Of a stretch of 64,000 nucleotides of DNA, positions 9,854-18,451 are shown in pieces. The DNA is taken from NCBI RefSeq assembly GCF_900302475.1, contig NZ_OMOQ01000002.1, forward strand, positions 493,501-557,500, read 5' to 3'. The DNA is from Defluviimonas aquaemixtae (GTDB taxonomy: Bacteria; Pseudomonadota; Alphaproteobacteria; Rhodobacterales; Rhodobacteraceae). The stretch's first letter is position 1. Each line of letters opens with the position of its first letter. The notes under the pieces were generated by a model. It worked only from the letters and a program-made list of their open reading frames with translations, was not told the origin of the DNA and did not search any database. The translations under genes were made by a program, and so were the position numbers.

Positions 9854-10999
9854 ATGGCGCCGCTCGCCGGGCTGAAGGTCGTCGAACTCGCGCGCATTCT
9901 GGCCGGTCCCTGGGCCGGCCAGACGCTCGCCGATCTCGGCGCCGAGGTGATCAAGGTCGAGGCGCCCGAAGGCGACGACACGAGGCAATGGGGCCCGCCC
10001 TTCATCGAACGGCCCGGTGCGAACGGCGTCGATCGGTCAGCGGCCTATTTCCATTCCTGCAATCGCGGCAAGAAGTCGGTCACGGCCGATTTCCGCACCC
10101 CGGACGGGCAGGCTTTCGTCCGCGAGCTGGCGAAGGACGCGGATGTCCTGATCGAGAACTTCAAGGTCGGCGGGCTGAAAAAGTACGGGCTGGACTACGG
10201 CAGCCTCAGGGCGGTCAACCCGCGGCTCATCTATTGCTCGATCACCGGGTTCGGGCAGACGGGGCCATACGCGCACCGCGCGGGCTACGACTACATCATC
10301 CAGGGCATGTCCGGCCTGATGAGCGTCACCGGAGAACCCGACCGCCAGCCGCAAAAGGTCGGCGTCGCCGTCACGGACGTGTTCACCGGCATCTATTCGG
10401 CGACTGCGATCCTCGCCGCGCTCCATCAGCGCGACCGGACCGGTGAGGGGCAGCATATCGACATGGCGCTTCTCGACGTCGCGACCGCGATCATGGCAAA
10501 TCAGTCGATGAATTGCCTCGCCTCTGGGACAGCGCCCAACCGGATGGGCAATGCCCATCCCAATATCGTGCCCTATTCGGTCTTCGACTGCGCCGACGGC
10601 TGGGTGATCCTCGCGGTCGGCAATGACGGGCAGTTCCGGCGGCTCTGCGGCCTCCTCGGGCTCGAGGCATTGGCGACGGCGGCGGACTACGCGACCAACT
10701 CCGACCGGGTCGCGAACCGCGGGGCGCTGATGAAGGCGATCACCGACAAGACCAAAGCCTGGCGCAAGGTGGATCTCCTGGCCGCCTGCGAGGCGGAGGG
10801 GGTGCCGGCCGGGCCGATCAACGACATGGCCGAGGTGTTCGCCGATCCGCAAGTCGTGGCGCGGGGGCTGAAGCTCGACCTCGACGGGGTACCGAGCGTG
10901 CGCTCGCCCTTCGTCTTCTCTGCCTCCAAGTTGTCGCTCGACCGGCCGTCACCAGCGCTTGGCGAACACGACGCCGAACTGAAGCCCGGTCCCGCCTGA
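9854..10999 (+). CDS. CaiB/BaiF-family (class III) CoA transferase
   Basis: The 381-residue protein has the family N-terminus LAGLKVVELARILAGPWAGQTLADLGAEVIKVE and the central segment VGVAVTDVFTGIY that supplies the catalytic aspartate. It moves CoA between carboxylic acids; the substrate pair cannot be read from the sequence. The same frame extends 82 codons upstream inside the dsbA-like gene, but the ATG at 9854, four bases after that stop, is the natural start. It is convergent with lpxK 12 bp away. Confidence 0.88.
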   Translation: MAPLAGLKVVELARILAGPWAGQTLADLGAEVIKVEAPEGDDTRQWGPPFIERPGANGVDRSAAYFHSCNRGKKSVTADFRTPDGQAFVRELAKDADVLIENFKVGGLKKYGLDYGSLRAVNPRLIYCSITGFGQTGPYAHRAGYDYIIQGMSGLMSVTGEPDRQPQKVGVAVTDVFTGIYSATAILAALHQRDRTGEGQHIDMALLDVATAIMANQSMNCLASGTAPNRMGNAHPNIVPYSVFDCADGWVILAVGNDGQFRRLCGLLGLEALATAADYATNSDRVANRGALMKAITDKTKAWRKVDLLAACEAEGVPAGPINDMAEVFADPQVVARGLKLDLDGVPSVRSPFVFSASKLSLDRPSPALGEHDAELKPGPA

Positions 11000-11011
11000 A
11001 GGCGGAACACC

Positions 11012-12010
11012 TCATAGTCCGAGTTTGTCGAGCGCCGCATCGAGCGGCGCCCAGTCGTTCAGTTCAAGCCGGACCGGAACCGTCAGAACCTTCGCGCGGT
11101 ACTCGTCCGGCAGTCGCGTCGCATCCTTTTCAGTCGTGACCAACTGGGCGCCAAGACCCGCCGCCTCGCCCTCGAGACGGCGCAGGAGCGTCGGCGGCAG
11201 CGGCTGGTGGTCGTCGAGCGGCACGGCGCGGATGATTTCAGTGCCGAGGGCGCGGAGCGTCGCAAAGAACTTCTCGGGATGGCCAATGCCCGCGAAGGCG
11301 AAGACGCGGAGGCCTTGCCAGTCCATGCCGGTCGCGAGCGGCTGGAGCGCGCCGGTCAGATGCGGAACGCCAAGCGCGGACACCCAGGTTTCGCTGAAAC
11401 GGTCCTGCGCCGCCGCGTCGCCAACGGAGAGGACGAAATCCGCGCGGGACAGGCCCGTCTCGACCGGCTCCCGCAGGGGACCCGCGGGCAGGCAGCGGCC
11501 ATTCCCGAACCCGCGCTGGGCGTCGACGACGACGATCGACAGATCCTTGGCGACCGAGGGATTCTGAAAACCGTCGTCGAGAAGGATCACTTTCGCTCCC
11601 GCTTGAACGGCGGCGCGTGCGCCCGCGGCACGGTCCCGCGCGACCCAGATCGGCGCGAAGCCAGAGATCAGAAGGGGTTCGTCACCGACGTCCTCAGGGC
11701 CGTGCACGCGCGGATCGACCTGCAGCGGTCCGGCCAACCGTCCGCCATGGCCCCGGCTCAAGACCTGCGCCGCGACTCCGCGCGCGGCGAGGCGTTGGAC
11801 GAGCGCGATCACCGTTGGCGTCTTGCCCGTGCCGCCGGCATTGAGGTTGCCGACGCAGATCACCGGAACGCTGGGCCGGAACCCGCCGCCCGCGCCTTGC
11901 GCGAGCCGCCGCGCGGTCGCCGCGGCGTAGATCCGCCCGAGCGGCGCGAGTACCCTCGCGGCCAGCGCCGGACGGTCCTGCGGCGTGAACCAGAATCCGG
12001 GCGCCCGCAT
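11012..12010 (-). CDS. lpxK: Tetraacyldisaccharide 4'-kinase
   Basis: This 332-residue inner-membrane P-loop kinase phosphorylates the 4' position of the lipid A disaccharide. The Walker A motif NAGGTGKT is at 57-64. The DDGFQNPS motif, shared by all LpxK proteins, and a [11 protein letters not shown] segment near the C-terminus are present. The ATG at 12010 overlaps the kdtA stop (TGATG), which is strong translational coupling. A longer open frame reaching 12934 is only a shadow of kdtA. Confidence 0.95.
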   Translation of the reverse strand: MRAPGFWFTPQDRPALAARVLAPLGRIYAAATARRLAQGAGGGFRPSVPVICVGNLNAGGTGKTPTVIALVQRLAARGVAAQVLSRGHGGRLAGPLQVDPRVHGPEDVGDEPLLISGFAPIWVARDRAAGARAAVQAGAKVILLDDGFQNPSVAKDLSIVVVDAQRGFGNGRCLPAGPLREPVETGLSRADFVLSVGDAAAQDRFSETWVSALGVPHLTGALQPLATGMDWQGLRVFAFAGIGHPEKFFATLRALGTEIIRAVPLDDHQPLPPTLLRRLEGEAAGLGAQLVTTEKDATRLPDEYRAKVLTVPVRLELNDWAPLDAALDKLGL

Positions 12011-13236
12011 CAGGCCACCGCCTTTCCGCCGCCCGAGCCGAGCGTGTCGAGGATGACCTCCACCACATGTTCGGCCACCTCGGCCCCGCCGGACGAGATC
12101 GCCCAGGCATTGTGCGCCAGTGTCGCCGCCTTGTCGGGCGCGATGAGGTCCGCGACCGCAGTCGCAAGCTGGGCGGCGCTTTCGACCTGCCGCGTCGCGC
12201 CCGCGGCCGCGAGCCGGGCGTAGGCGCTGGGATAAGGCCCCGGATGCGGCCCGTGCAGGATCGCCGAGCCAAGCGCGGCGGGTTCGAACGGGTTGCGCCC
12301 GGCGCCCCTTTGGGTCAGCGTGCCGCCCATATAGGTGACCGGCGCGAGCCGGTACCACAGGCCAAGCTCGGCCATGCCCTCGGCGATGAAGACCTGGACC
12401 GCCGCCTCCGGCTCCTCCTCGCGGGCGCGCAACGCCACCAACCAGTTCTCTCTGGCGACCCGCTCGGCAAGCGGCCCGGCGCGGCCGGGGTCGGTCGGCA
12501 CGAGGATCAGAAGCAACCGGTGCGCAAAGCGCATCGCATGCGCCTGCGCCGCCAGCACCACCTCTTCCTCGGCCTCCGGGCAGGCCGCGGCAAGCCAGAC
12601 CGGCCGCGCATGCAATAGCTCGGCAAGCGACGCGCGCTCCGCCTCGTTGGCATGGAGCGGCTCCGTCGTCTCCTCGATCCGGCCGGCGGTCTCGACCGCG
12701 ACATTGCGGCCCGCCATCCGTCTCAGTCGCTCCGCGCTGTCTGATTCCCGCGCGAGGATGCGGCGGAACCGGCCGAGGAGCGACCTTGCCATCCCGCGCC
12801 GCCAGCGCCAGGCTGACGCCGCGGCCGCAGTCATCTGAAAATCGGCGAGGACAAGCGGGATCGCGCGGTCGTGGCATTCCACGATCAGGGCGGGCGGAAG
12901 GCTCGCGCCGACGAGGATCAGAAGGTCCGGGCACCAGTGATCGAGAAATGGCCTCAGGCAGGCCAGCCGGTCGGGCGGCAGGAGATCGGCACGCGCCCCG
13001 CCCGGAAAGCCCTTGAGGTGCGGCGGTGCGTCCTCGGCGCTGATCAAGAGGCTAAGTGTCGCGTCCTCCTGAACAAGCCGCTGGGCAAGTTGTGCGACGC
13101 TGGCCGATGTGCTGTCCGCGCCGGCATGGAGCCAGACGAGCCGGCCCTCCGGTCGCGGCGGCCGGGCAGGTTCAGGCCCCGGCCCGCCACGCGCGGCCGC
13201 CGTCATGTAAAGCGCGAGCGCGAGCGAGCGTCCCAT
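12010..13236 (-). CDS. kdtA: Divergent 3-deoxy-D-manno-octulosonic acid (Kdo) transferase
   Basis: The 408-residue two-domain glycosyltransferase, placed between DUF4170 and lpxK, is the expected Kdo transferase of lipid A assembly. The C-terminal donor domain keeps the family loop TYMGGTL...[18 protein letters not shown]. The N-terminal domain is divergent: where most Kdo transferases read HA(A/S)xGE, with a catalytic Glu, this protein reads [15 protein letters not shown], with no Glu there. The usual N-terminal membrane anchor is also weak. The assignment rests on the C-terminal domain and gene context. Confidence 0.8.
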   Translation of the reverse strand: MGRSLALALYMTAAARGGPGPEPARPPRPEGRLVWLHAGADSTSASVAQLAQRLVQEDATLSLLISAEDAPPHLKGFPGGARADLLPPDRLACLRPFLDHWCPDLLILVGASLPPALIVECHDRAIPLVLADFQMTAAAASAWRWRRGMARSLLGRFRRILARESDSAERLRRMAGRNVAVETAGRIEETTEPLHANEAERASLAELLHARPVWLAAACPEAEEEVVLAAQAHAMRFAHRLLLILVPTDPGRAGPLAERVARENWLVALRAREEEPEAAVQVFIAEGMAELGLWYRLAPVTYMGGTLTQRGAGRNPFEPAALGSAILHGPHPGPYPSAYARLAAAGATRQVESAAQLATAVADLIAPDKAATLAHNAWAISSGGAEVAEHVVEVILDTLGSGGGKAVA

Positions 13237-13248
13237 GCGCCAAAACTC

Positions 13249-13494
13249 TCAGATCCCGAGTTCCTCGGTCGGACTCGCTTCGGCGTCTTCGTCCCTAAGG
13301 CGATGCAGATGCGCGATGAAATAGCGGGTATGTGCGTCGTCCACGGTACGCTGCGCCTCGGCTTTCCAGGCGTTGTAGGCCGATGCGTAGTCCGGAAAGA
13401 TGCCCACGACATGGATCCCAGACGGGTCCTTGAAGGTGGTCTTCTGCGGGTCCACGAGCTCGCCTCCAAAGACGAGATGCAGGCGCTGGGTCAT
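13249..13494 (-). CDS. DUF4170 protein
   Basis: This 81-residue small soluble protein has the DUF4170 pattern: LHLVFGGEL, then GIFPDYASAYNAWKA, and a TRYFIAHLHRL segment. The family is found next to lipid A and cysQ genes in alphaproteobacteria, but its biochemical role is unknown. It starts 12 bp upstream of kdtA on the same strand, which suggests cotranscription with the lipid A genes. Confidence 0.85.
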   Translation of the reverse strand: MTQRLHLVFGGELVDPQKTTFKDPSGIHVVGIFPDYASAYNAWKAEAQRTVDDAHTRYFIAHLHRLRDEDAEASPTEELGI

Positions 13495-13627
13495 GGGGCT
13501 CTCCGGGTCTGTCCGCTTGTTCAGACGCCACCCTATGCCAAGGGAGGGTGGGCCTCAAGGCGGGGCGAGCGGCGCCAATGCGTGTGGCGCAGCCATGCCT
13601 AGCGGCAGCCCCAATGTCGGTACGCGT

Positions 13628-13663
13628 GCCATACGCTCGCCATACGCAAAGCCGACGCTTTGC
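13628..13663. repeat. Tandem 9-mer plus hairpin in the cysQ-DUF4170 gap
   Basis: GCCATACGC occurs at 13628-13636 and again at 13639-13647, and runs into a perfect 7-bp hairpin GCAAAGC (13646-13652) / GCTTTGC (13657-13663) with loop CGAC. It lies just after the cysQ stop inside a 171-bp gap of an otherwise tightly packed cluster. It has no T-tract, so it may be an RNA-processing hairpin or a REP-like element rather than a terminator. Confidence 0.5.
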
Positions 13664-13665
13664 AG

Positions 13666-14445
13666 CTACTCCGCCAGGCCGTTCCGGAGACTCTGCCAAA
13701 GCGGCCCGGGCGCGGCGATCACGCCCGCCGCCTTCGGGTCGGGGGCGTTGTAACGGATCGCGTTGCCCAGCCGGTTCGTCACCCTTGCCCCCGCGCGGCG
13801 GGCGATCAGGTCGCCTGCCGCGACGTCCCATTCCCAGGTGGGCCGGAGCGTCAGCATCGCGTCGAAGCGCCCCTCGGCCACAAGGCACAGCCGCCAGGCG
13901 ATCGAGGCGCGGAACTTTCGCTCGAAAGGCGGTGGCGCGCCCCCGCGCCAGTGTTCAGATGAGAGATTTGGCTTTGTTGCCAATAGCGTAGCGCCTTCGG
14001 CCACGCTTCTGCCCGAGGCGCGGATGGGCTGCCCGTTCAGAGTTGACGGCCCCTCTGCGGAGGCGGCATAGAGCGCGTCCTTCATCGGCAGGTAGACGAC
14101 GGCGGCGGTCACCGCCCCGCCACTAGCGATCGCCAGCGAATGGGCGAAACTCGTGTCGCCGTCGATGAAGGCGCGCGTGCCGTCTATCGGATCGACGATG
14201 AATGCCCGCGAGGCGTCAAGTCTCGCGGCGTCGTCCGGCGTCTCCTCGCTTAGCCAGCCGTAGTCCGGCCGGGCGGTGCACAGTTCGGCCTTCAGCATGT
14301 CGTTAACGGCGATGTCCGCTTCGGTCACCGGACCTGCGTCGCCCGGTTTGTGCCAGATGCCGGGATCGCGGCGGAAGTAGCGGCGCGCGATGCGGCCGGC
14401 CTCTCGCGCGGCATCGATCAGAAGATCGAGATCACTCTCCGGCAA
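13666..14445 (-). CDS. cysQ: 3'(2'),5'-bisphosphate nucleotidase CysQ (inositol monophosphatase family)
   Basis: This 259-residue Mg-dependent phosphatase recycles 3'-phosphoadenosine 5'-phosphate from sulfate assimilation and sulfotransfer. The metal site is visible as E67 (LSEET) and D85/D88 in VDPIDGTRAF, with a second signature WEWDVAAGDLIARRAG. Inositol phosphatase activity cannot be excluded from sequence alone. The first usable start is a TTG at 14445, inside the end of pmbA (14-bp overlap). A sulfotransferase gene elsewhere in the window would produce its likely substrate. Confidence 0.88.
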   Translation of the reverse strand: MPESDLDLLIDAAREAGRIARRYFRRDPGIWHKPGDAGPVTEADIAVNDMLKAELCTARPDYGWLSEETPDDAARLDASRAFIVDPIDGTRAFIDGDTSFAHSLAIASGGAVTAAVVYLPMKDALYAASAEGPSTLNGQPIRASGRSVAEGATLLATKPNLSSEHWRGGAPPPFERKFRASIAWRLCLVAEGRFDAMLTLRPTWEWDVAAGDLIARRAGARVTNRLGNAIRYNAPDPKAAGVIAAPGPLWQSLRNGLAE

Positions 14446-15778
14446 GGGTCAGCCCTTCGACGAGCAGCGACGGCACGACATAGCTCAAATGCGCGCGTGC
14501 GTCGTTAGCCGGCGTGATCCGCATCAGCATGTCGCGCAGGTTGCCTGCAATCGTGCATTCGTTAACCGGGTAAGCGAGTACGCCGTTCTCGACCCAATAG
14601 CCCGACGCGCCGCGCGAGTAGTCGCCGGTCGTCGGGTTGATCGAGGAGCCGATCATCGAGGTCACCAAAAGCCCGGTTCCCATCTCCGCGAGCAAAAGGT
14701 CGCGGGTCTTGTCGCCCTGAGTGAGCGCGATGTTCGAGATGCTCGGCGACGGCGGCGAGGAGGTGCCGCGCGCTGCGGAAGCGGTCGAATTTAGTCCAAG
14801 TCGGCGAGCAGTGCCCAAATCGAGCGTCCAGCCCTTCAGAATGCCGTCGCGCACGATGTCTCGCGGCTCCGTCGGCAGCCCTTCGGCGTCGAAGGGGCGC
14901 GAGCCCGAAATGCGCGGGCGATGCGGATTCTCGAAGATCGACAGCCCCTTGGGCAGCACCTGCTCCCCCATCGCACCCCTGAGCCACGACGCGCCGCGCA
15001 CGATCGCCGAGCCGTTGATGGCCGCCAGAAGATGACCGATCAGCGCCGAGGAGACGCGCTCATCGAAGACGACCGGGAAGGCGCCGGTCTTCGGTTTTCG
15101 CGCACCCGCCCGGGCGGCGGCGCGCTCACCGGCGAGCTGGCCGATCTCTTCCGGGGCGGGCATGTCGGACTGGTAGGTGCGGGCCTCGGCCGCCCAGTCG
15201 CGATCCATCTTCAAGCCCTCGCCGGTGATTGCAACGACGGAAGTCGATCGCGAGGTCCGCGCGTAGCCACCCGAAAAGCCGTTCGTCGCGGCAAGGTGAA
15301 TGCGCCGGCGGCTGTAGCTGGCGGCGGCCGGGTCGCACTGGCTGACGCCCGCCACGGCAAGCGCGGCAGCTTCGGCGCGGCGAGCATCGTCCTCGAGCGC
15401 CGCCGCGGCCGGTTCGGGCGCCGGATCGGCGAGCTCGAGAAGTGTCAGGTCCCACGCCTTCGCGAGTTCCTCCGGCGCGGCAAGGCCAACACTCGAATCC
15501 TCTGGCGCCTCCTTTCCCATCGCAACAGCACGCTCGGCCATCTCGGCAATTGTCCGGTCCGAGATGTCGGAGGCGGAAACGCAGGCCTGCCGCTTGCCGA
15601 TCAGCACGCGTAGCCCGATCTCGATTCCCTCTGCCCGCTCGGCCTGCTCCAACTTGCCGCTCCGGACGTCGACCGACACGGCAGTTCCGTCTACCGCGAT
15701 CGCATCCGCCGCTTCGGCACCGGCCTTTGTGGCGGCGGAAAGGAGCGCCTCGGTCAGCTGGGCGAGCCGGTTTGTCAT
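14432..15778 (-). CDS. pmbA: TldD/PmbA-family metalloprotease subunit
   Basis: The 448-residue protein matches PmbA (TldE) in length and layout: N-terminal ALLSAATKAGAEAADAIAV, central LAGERAAARAGARKPKTG, and C-terminal glycine-rich GLLVTSMIGSSINPTTGDYSRGASGYWVENG. TldD and PmbA together form a zinc protease that degrades unstructured peptides. The PmbA subunit lacks the HExxxH metal site, and none is seen here. The ATG at 15778 is preferred; another ATG five codons earlier is possible. The 3' end overlaps cysQ. Confidence 0.92.
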   Translation of the reverse strand: MTNRLAQLTEALLSAATKAGAEAADAIAVDGTAVSVDVRSGKLEQAERAEGIEIGLRVLIGKRQACVSASDISDRTIAEMAERAVAMGKEAPEDSSVGLAAPEELAKAWDLTLLELADPAPEPAAAALEDDARRAEAAALAVAGVSQCDPAAASYSRRRIHLAATNGFSGGYARTSRSTSVVAITGEGLKMDRDWAAEARTYQSDMPAPEEIGQLAGERAAARAGARKPKTGAFPVVFDERVSSALIGHLLAAINGSAIVRGASWLRGAMGEQVLPKGLSIFENPHRPRISGSRPFDAEGLPTEPRDIVRDGILKGWTLDLGTARRLGLNSTASAARGTSSPPSPSISNIALTQGDKTRDLLLAEMGTGLLVTSMIGSSINPTTGDYSRGASGYWVENGVLAYPVNECTIAGNLRDMLMRITPANDARAHLSYVVPSLLVEGLTLAGE

Positions 15779-15900
15779 GGGAATATCCTGCATTGGCCTG
15801 CGTTTCCTAGCACCTAGTCCGGGCGCAGCTTGCGTGCAAGTACGGGGCGGAGCTGGCGGCGTCGGCGGACCGCCCATTCGCGCTTGCACGGCAAACGAAC

Positions 15901-15930
15901 AAGGCCGCCCGCGTCACCGGGGGCGGCCTT
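15901..15930 (-). terminator. Inverted repeat between the DUF2125 gene and pmbA
   Basis: A perfect 10-bp inverted repeat, AAGGCCGCCC (15901-15910) / GGGCGGCCTT (15921-15930), follows the stop of the DUF2125 gene by 17 bp. It probably ends that transcript. It lacks a long T-run, so Rho-independent action is uncertain. Confidence 0.6.
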
Positions 15931-15947
15931 GCTTAAAGGGTGACGCC

Positions 15948-17438
15948 CTACTGGATCCGCTGGCCGTTCGCGTAGATGCCACCGTCCTCCTTGAACTCGA
16001 TCTTTGAGGTGAGCGTGTCCTCGCCGGTCGGAATCGCGAAAAGACCCATCATCATCTTCGCGCCGGCCGCCTGGTCGGCAGGGACGAAGCCCATCGCAAC
16101 CAGCTTGTCGATGAGGGTGTTCCCGCCGATTAGCTGCAAGTCTAATGCGCCGAGCGGCTTGGGCATGCCCATCGAATTGTCGAACGTCATTGCACCCTTG
16201 CCGCTCAGTTCCGCACCGGCAACGGAGAGCTGCAGCTGATTAATGTCAATTTTCTCAAGCTCGCCCGGCGGCTGATCGGCAATCGATTCCGCCTCTGCCG
16301 GATCAAAGATGTTGATGAGCAACTTCGCTGCGCCGGTTACATCGACGATGAGCGTTGCCGGATCGCGCGGAAGTTGGGAAGAAGGATCGAACATGCTCCA
16401 GATCCCCTCGGAAACCCCAAGGTCGACGAACTTCAACAGAAGGCCGAATGGCTGTGCTTCGTCCCCTTTCGAGACCGGAAGGCTGAGGTTGAAGGCGGTT
16501 TCGGCGACCGAGAGGTCAATCGGAAGCGGGAAGGCCGATGCCTGCATCGAGATATCGGAGTTCTGGCCCTCTCCGCCGTAGGAGAGGCCGTCTTTCGACA
16601 TTTCGAAATGAAGCTTGCCGCCCTCGCCGGTTGACTGGGCGCTGAAGCTTTCCTCCTTGTCCTGGAAGTCCATCACATACCCGCCGCCCGAATATGTGAA
16701 CTCACCCTTCATGTTCATCCCGGCCTGAAGCGCGGCGTTCATGTCGGTCATGTCCACGCCCTCGGGAATGACGGCGAAGGACGTGCCCGAAAGACCCGTC
16801 AGCGAACCGCTGGCCGAGAATGTGCCGTTGCCTTTGGGATCGGTCGCCCCAACCTCGAAGTCGACCTTGTCCGCGGACATGTCGGAGGTCACCTCGCGCG
16901 AGGTGCCCGTCAGCATCCTGTACGATCCGGTGTTTCCGGTAAGCGTCGCATTGACCTGCAGCGGTACGTCGGCGCCGTCCACCTTCATGCCGTCGATGAT
17001 GAACGCCATCTCGGGTGCAGTGATGTCGTAGGCCGTGTCCGCCATGTCGCCGGAGACGATCATGGACAGGCCCGAATGGGTGACCTTCATGCCCATGTCG
17101 ACGGTTTCGCCGGTCTCCGGCTTGGTCAGGACCTGTACCGGGATTTCCTCGGACATAGTCACTTCGACGCGGCCATCGCCCAATTCGCGCAGCCGGATTT
17201 CCGGGATCGTAGCGGAGAATTTGCCCTCGGGCGTCTCCGACGCGAAAACTGCATCCGTGATGACAAGCGTATCGCCCGTCGTCTGCATCGATCCGGTTTC
17301 CACCTGCTGACCGAGATCGGCGTAATAGTCCGACATGCCCTGCCAAACTTCGTTGGCGGTTATGTCGGCCCTGGTAGCGGTCGAACCGAGAAGGAGGGCA
17401 GTCAGCGCGACGGCGCTGGTCCCGTTCCATTGTTTCAT
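15948..17438 (-). CDS. Exported DUF2125-family protein
   Basis: The 496-residue protein has a signal peptide (MKQWNGTSAVALTALLLGSTATRA, cleavage near residue 24). The rest is built from repeating beta-rich segments about membrane-derived or lipid-binding surfaces, as in the DUF2125 family of Rhodobacteraceae. No catalytic motif is visible, and its function is not known. The frame is open for 30 codons upstream, but the ATG at 17438 starts the signal peptide exactly. It is divergent from the crotonase gene. Confidence 0.8.
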   Translation of the reverse strand: MKQWNGTSAVALTALLLGSTATRADITANEVWQGMSDYYADLGQQVETGSMQTTGDTLVITDAVFASETPEGKFSATIPEIRLRELGDGRVEVTMSEEIPVQVLTKPETGETVDMGMKVTHSGLSMIVSGDMADTAYDITAPEMAFIIDGMKVDGADVPLQVNATLTGNTGSYRMLTGTSREVTSDMSADKVDFEVGATDPKGNGTFSASGSLTGLSGTSFAVIPEGVDMTDMNAALQAGMNMKGEFTYSGGGYVMDFQDKEESFSAQSTGEGGKLHFEMSKDGLSYGGEGQNSDISMQASAFPLPIDLSVAETAFNLSLPVSKGDEAQPFGLLLKFVDLGVSEGIWSMFDPSSQLPRDPATLIVDVTGAAKLLINIFDPAEAESIADQPPGELEKIDINQLQLSVAGAELSGKGAMTFDNSMGMPKPLGALDLQLIGGNTLIDKLVAMGFVPADQAAGAKMMMGLFAIPTGEDTLTSKIEFKEDGGIYANGQRIQ

Positions 17439-17585
17439 AATCAAGCCTGCCTTGTTGTCGAATTCGCAAACAGCATCCGCTTCGTGCCAAGTGGGGTCAA
17501 GGGCGGAGGGGGGATGGAATTCCACCATCCACGGCTGTTACACCGACACAATCGGGCGAAACGATGGCGCGGGACAAGGGCAGCG

Positions 17586-18215
17586 ATGATCCGGCTAGAG
17601 AAAGACGGTGCGTTGTGGCGCGTGACGATCACGCGCGTGGACAAGGCGAACTCGCTTACTGCCGCGATGCTGGCAGAAATCGTGGATGCGGCCGAGGCGG
17701 CGGTGGGCGCGGGGGTGCGCACCTTTGTCCTGACGGCGGAAGGAAAGGTATTTTCGGCAGGCGCTGATCTCGAGGAAATGAAGTCAGGCCTTTCCAGCGA
17801 TCCGGTCTGGGAGCGCGCTTCCGCTGCGATTGCCGCGCTGCCTTGTCTTACCGTCGCCGCGCTGAACGGCACGCTTGCAGGTGGCGCCTTCGGGGTCGCG
17901 CTGGCTTGCGACATCCGCATCGCGGTGTCCGGGGCGGAGTTCTTTTATCCGGTCATGCAGCGCGGCTACCTTCCGCAACCCTCCGATCCACCGCGGCTTG
18001 AAGCCTTGATCGGACCCTCTCGTGCGCGGATGATCCTGCTGGCTGGGGCCCGGATCGGCGCAGAGGAGGCGCTTGCCTGGGGTCTCGTCGACCGCGTGGT
18101 CGCACTTCGGGCGTTGACCGGTGCGGTGGAGACCCTGACCGCAGATGCGCTCGCTGCCGAAACATCGCATGTCGCGGAGATGAAGGGCTTGTTCCGCCCG
18201 CAGGAAAGGGTTTAG
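17586..18215 (+). CDS. Enoyl-CoA hydratase/isomerase (crotonase) family protein, catalytic Glu residues absent
   Basis: This 209-residue short crotonase-fold protein keeps the CoA and oxyanion-hole segments FSAGADLEEMKSG and LAGGAFGVALACDIRIA. The two glutamates that hydrate the double bond in classical enoyl-CoA hydratases are not present: GGAFG replaces the usual GG(C/F)E, and the following YPVMQRG replaces the PE-x-x-G loop. It may be another crotonase activity or a non-catalytic homologue. The ATG at 17586 has AAGGGCAG upstream. It is tail-to-tail with the small membrane protein (4-bp overlap). Confidence 0.8.
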   Translation: MIRLEKDGALWRVTITRVDKANSLTAAMLAEIVDAAEAAVGAGVRTFVLTAEGKVFSAGADLEEMKSGLSSDPVWERASAAIAALPCLTVAALNGTLAGGAFGVALACDIRIAVSGAEFFYPVMQRGYLPQPSDPPRLEALIGPSRARMILLAGARIGAEEALAWGLVDRVVALRALTGAVETLTADALAAETSHVAEMKGLFRPQERV

Positions 18216-18451
18216 CGGCTCTCCGCCTCGTCGATCAGGCGGCGGACCCAGCGGGCGGCCGCCCAGGTTGCTGGGAAACCGAGAGGTACGGACAGCGCCA
18301 GCGCCGTCACCGGCGGAAGGGCAGGCAGGCCGACCGCTTGGCCCATGAGGGCGAGCATGAAGAGGTTGATTGCAACGGCGGCCGTCGCGAAGGGATAGAG
18401 CAGCAGCCCGAGTCTCCAGAGCGGCCAGCGTGGATCAGTGCGAGGTGCCAT
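18212..18451 (-). CDS. Small two-helix membrane protein at the end of the nir operon
   Basis: This 79-residue protein has two hydrophobic segments (about 14-37 and 43-62) and an Arg/Glu-rich C-terminus. It starts inside the last codons of nirN (17-bp overlap), so it is translationally coupled to the heme d1 cluster. I do not recognise a named family. Candidate roles are membrane anchoring or transport for heme d1 maturation, but this is only inference from position. Confidence 0.65.
   Translation of the reverse strand: MAPRTDPRWPLWRLGLLLYPFATAAVAINLFMLALMGQAVGLPALPPVTALALSVPLGFPATWAAARWVRRLIDEAESR

Noticed and set aside
11012..12934. 640-residue version of LpxK
   Set aside because: The extra ~308 residues are read out of frame through kdtA. 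LpxK starts cleanly at the ATG at 12010, overlapping the kdtA stop.
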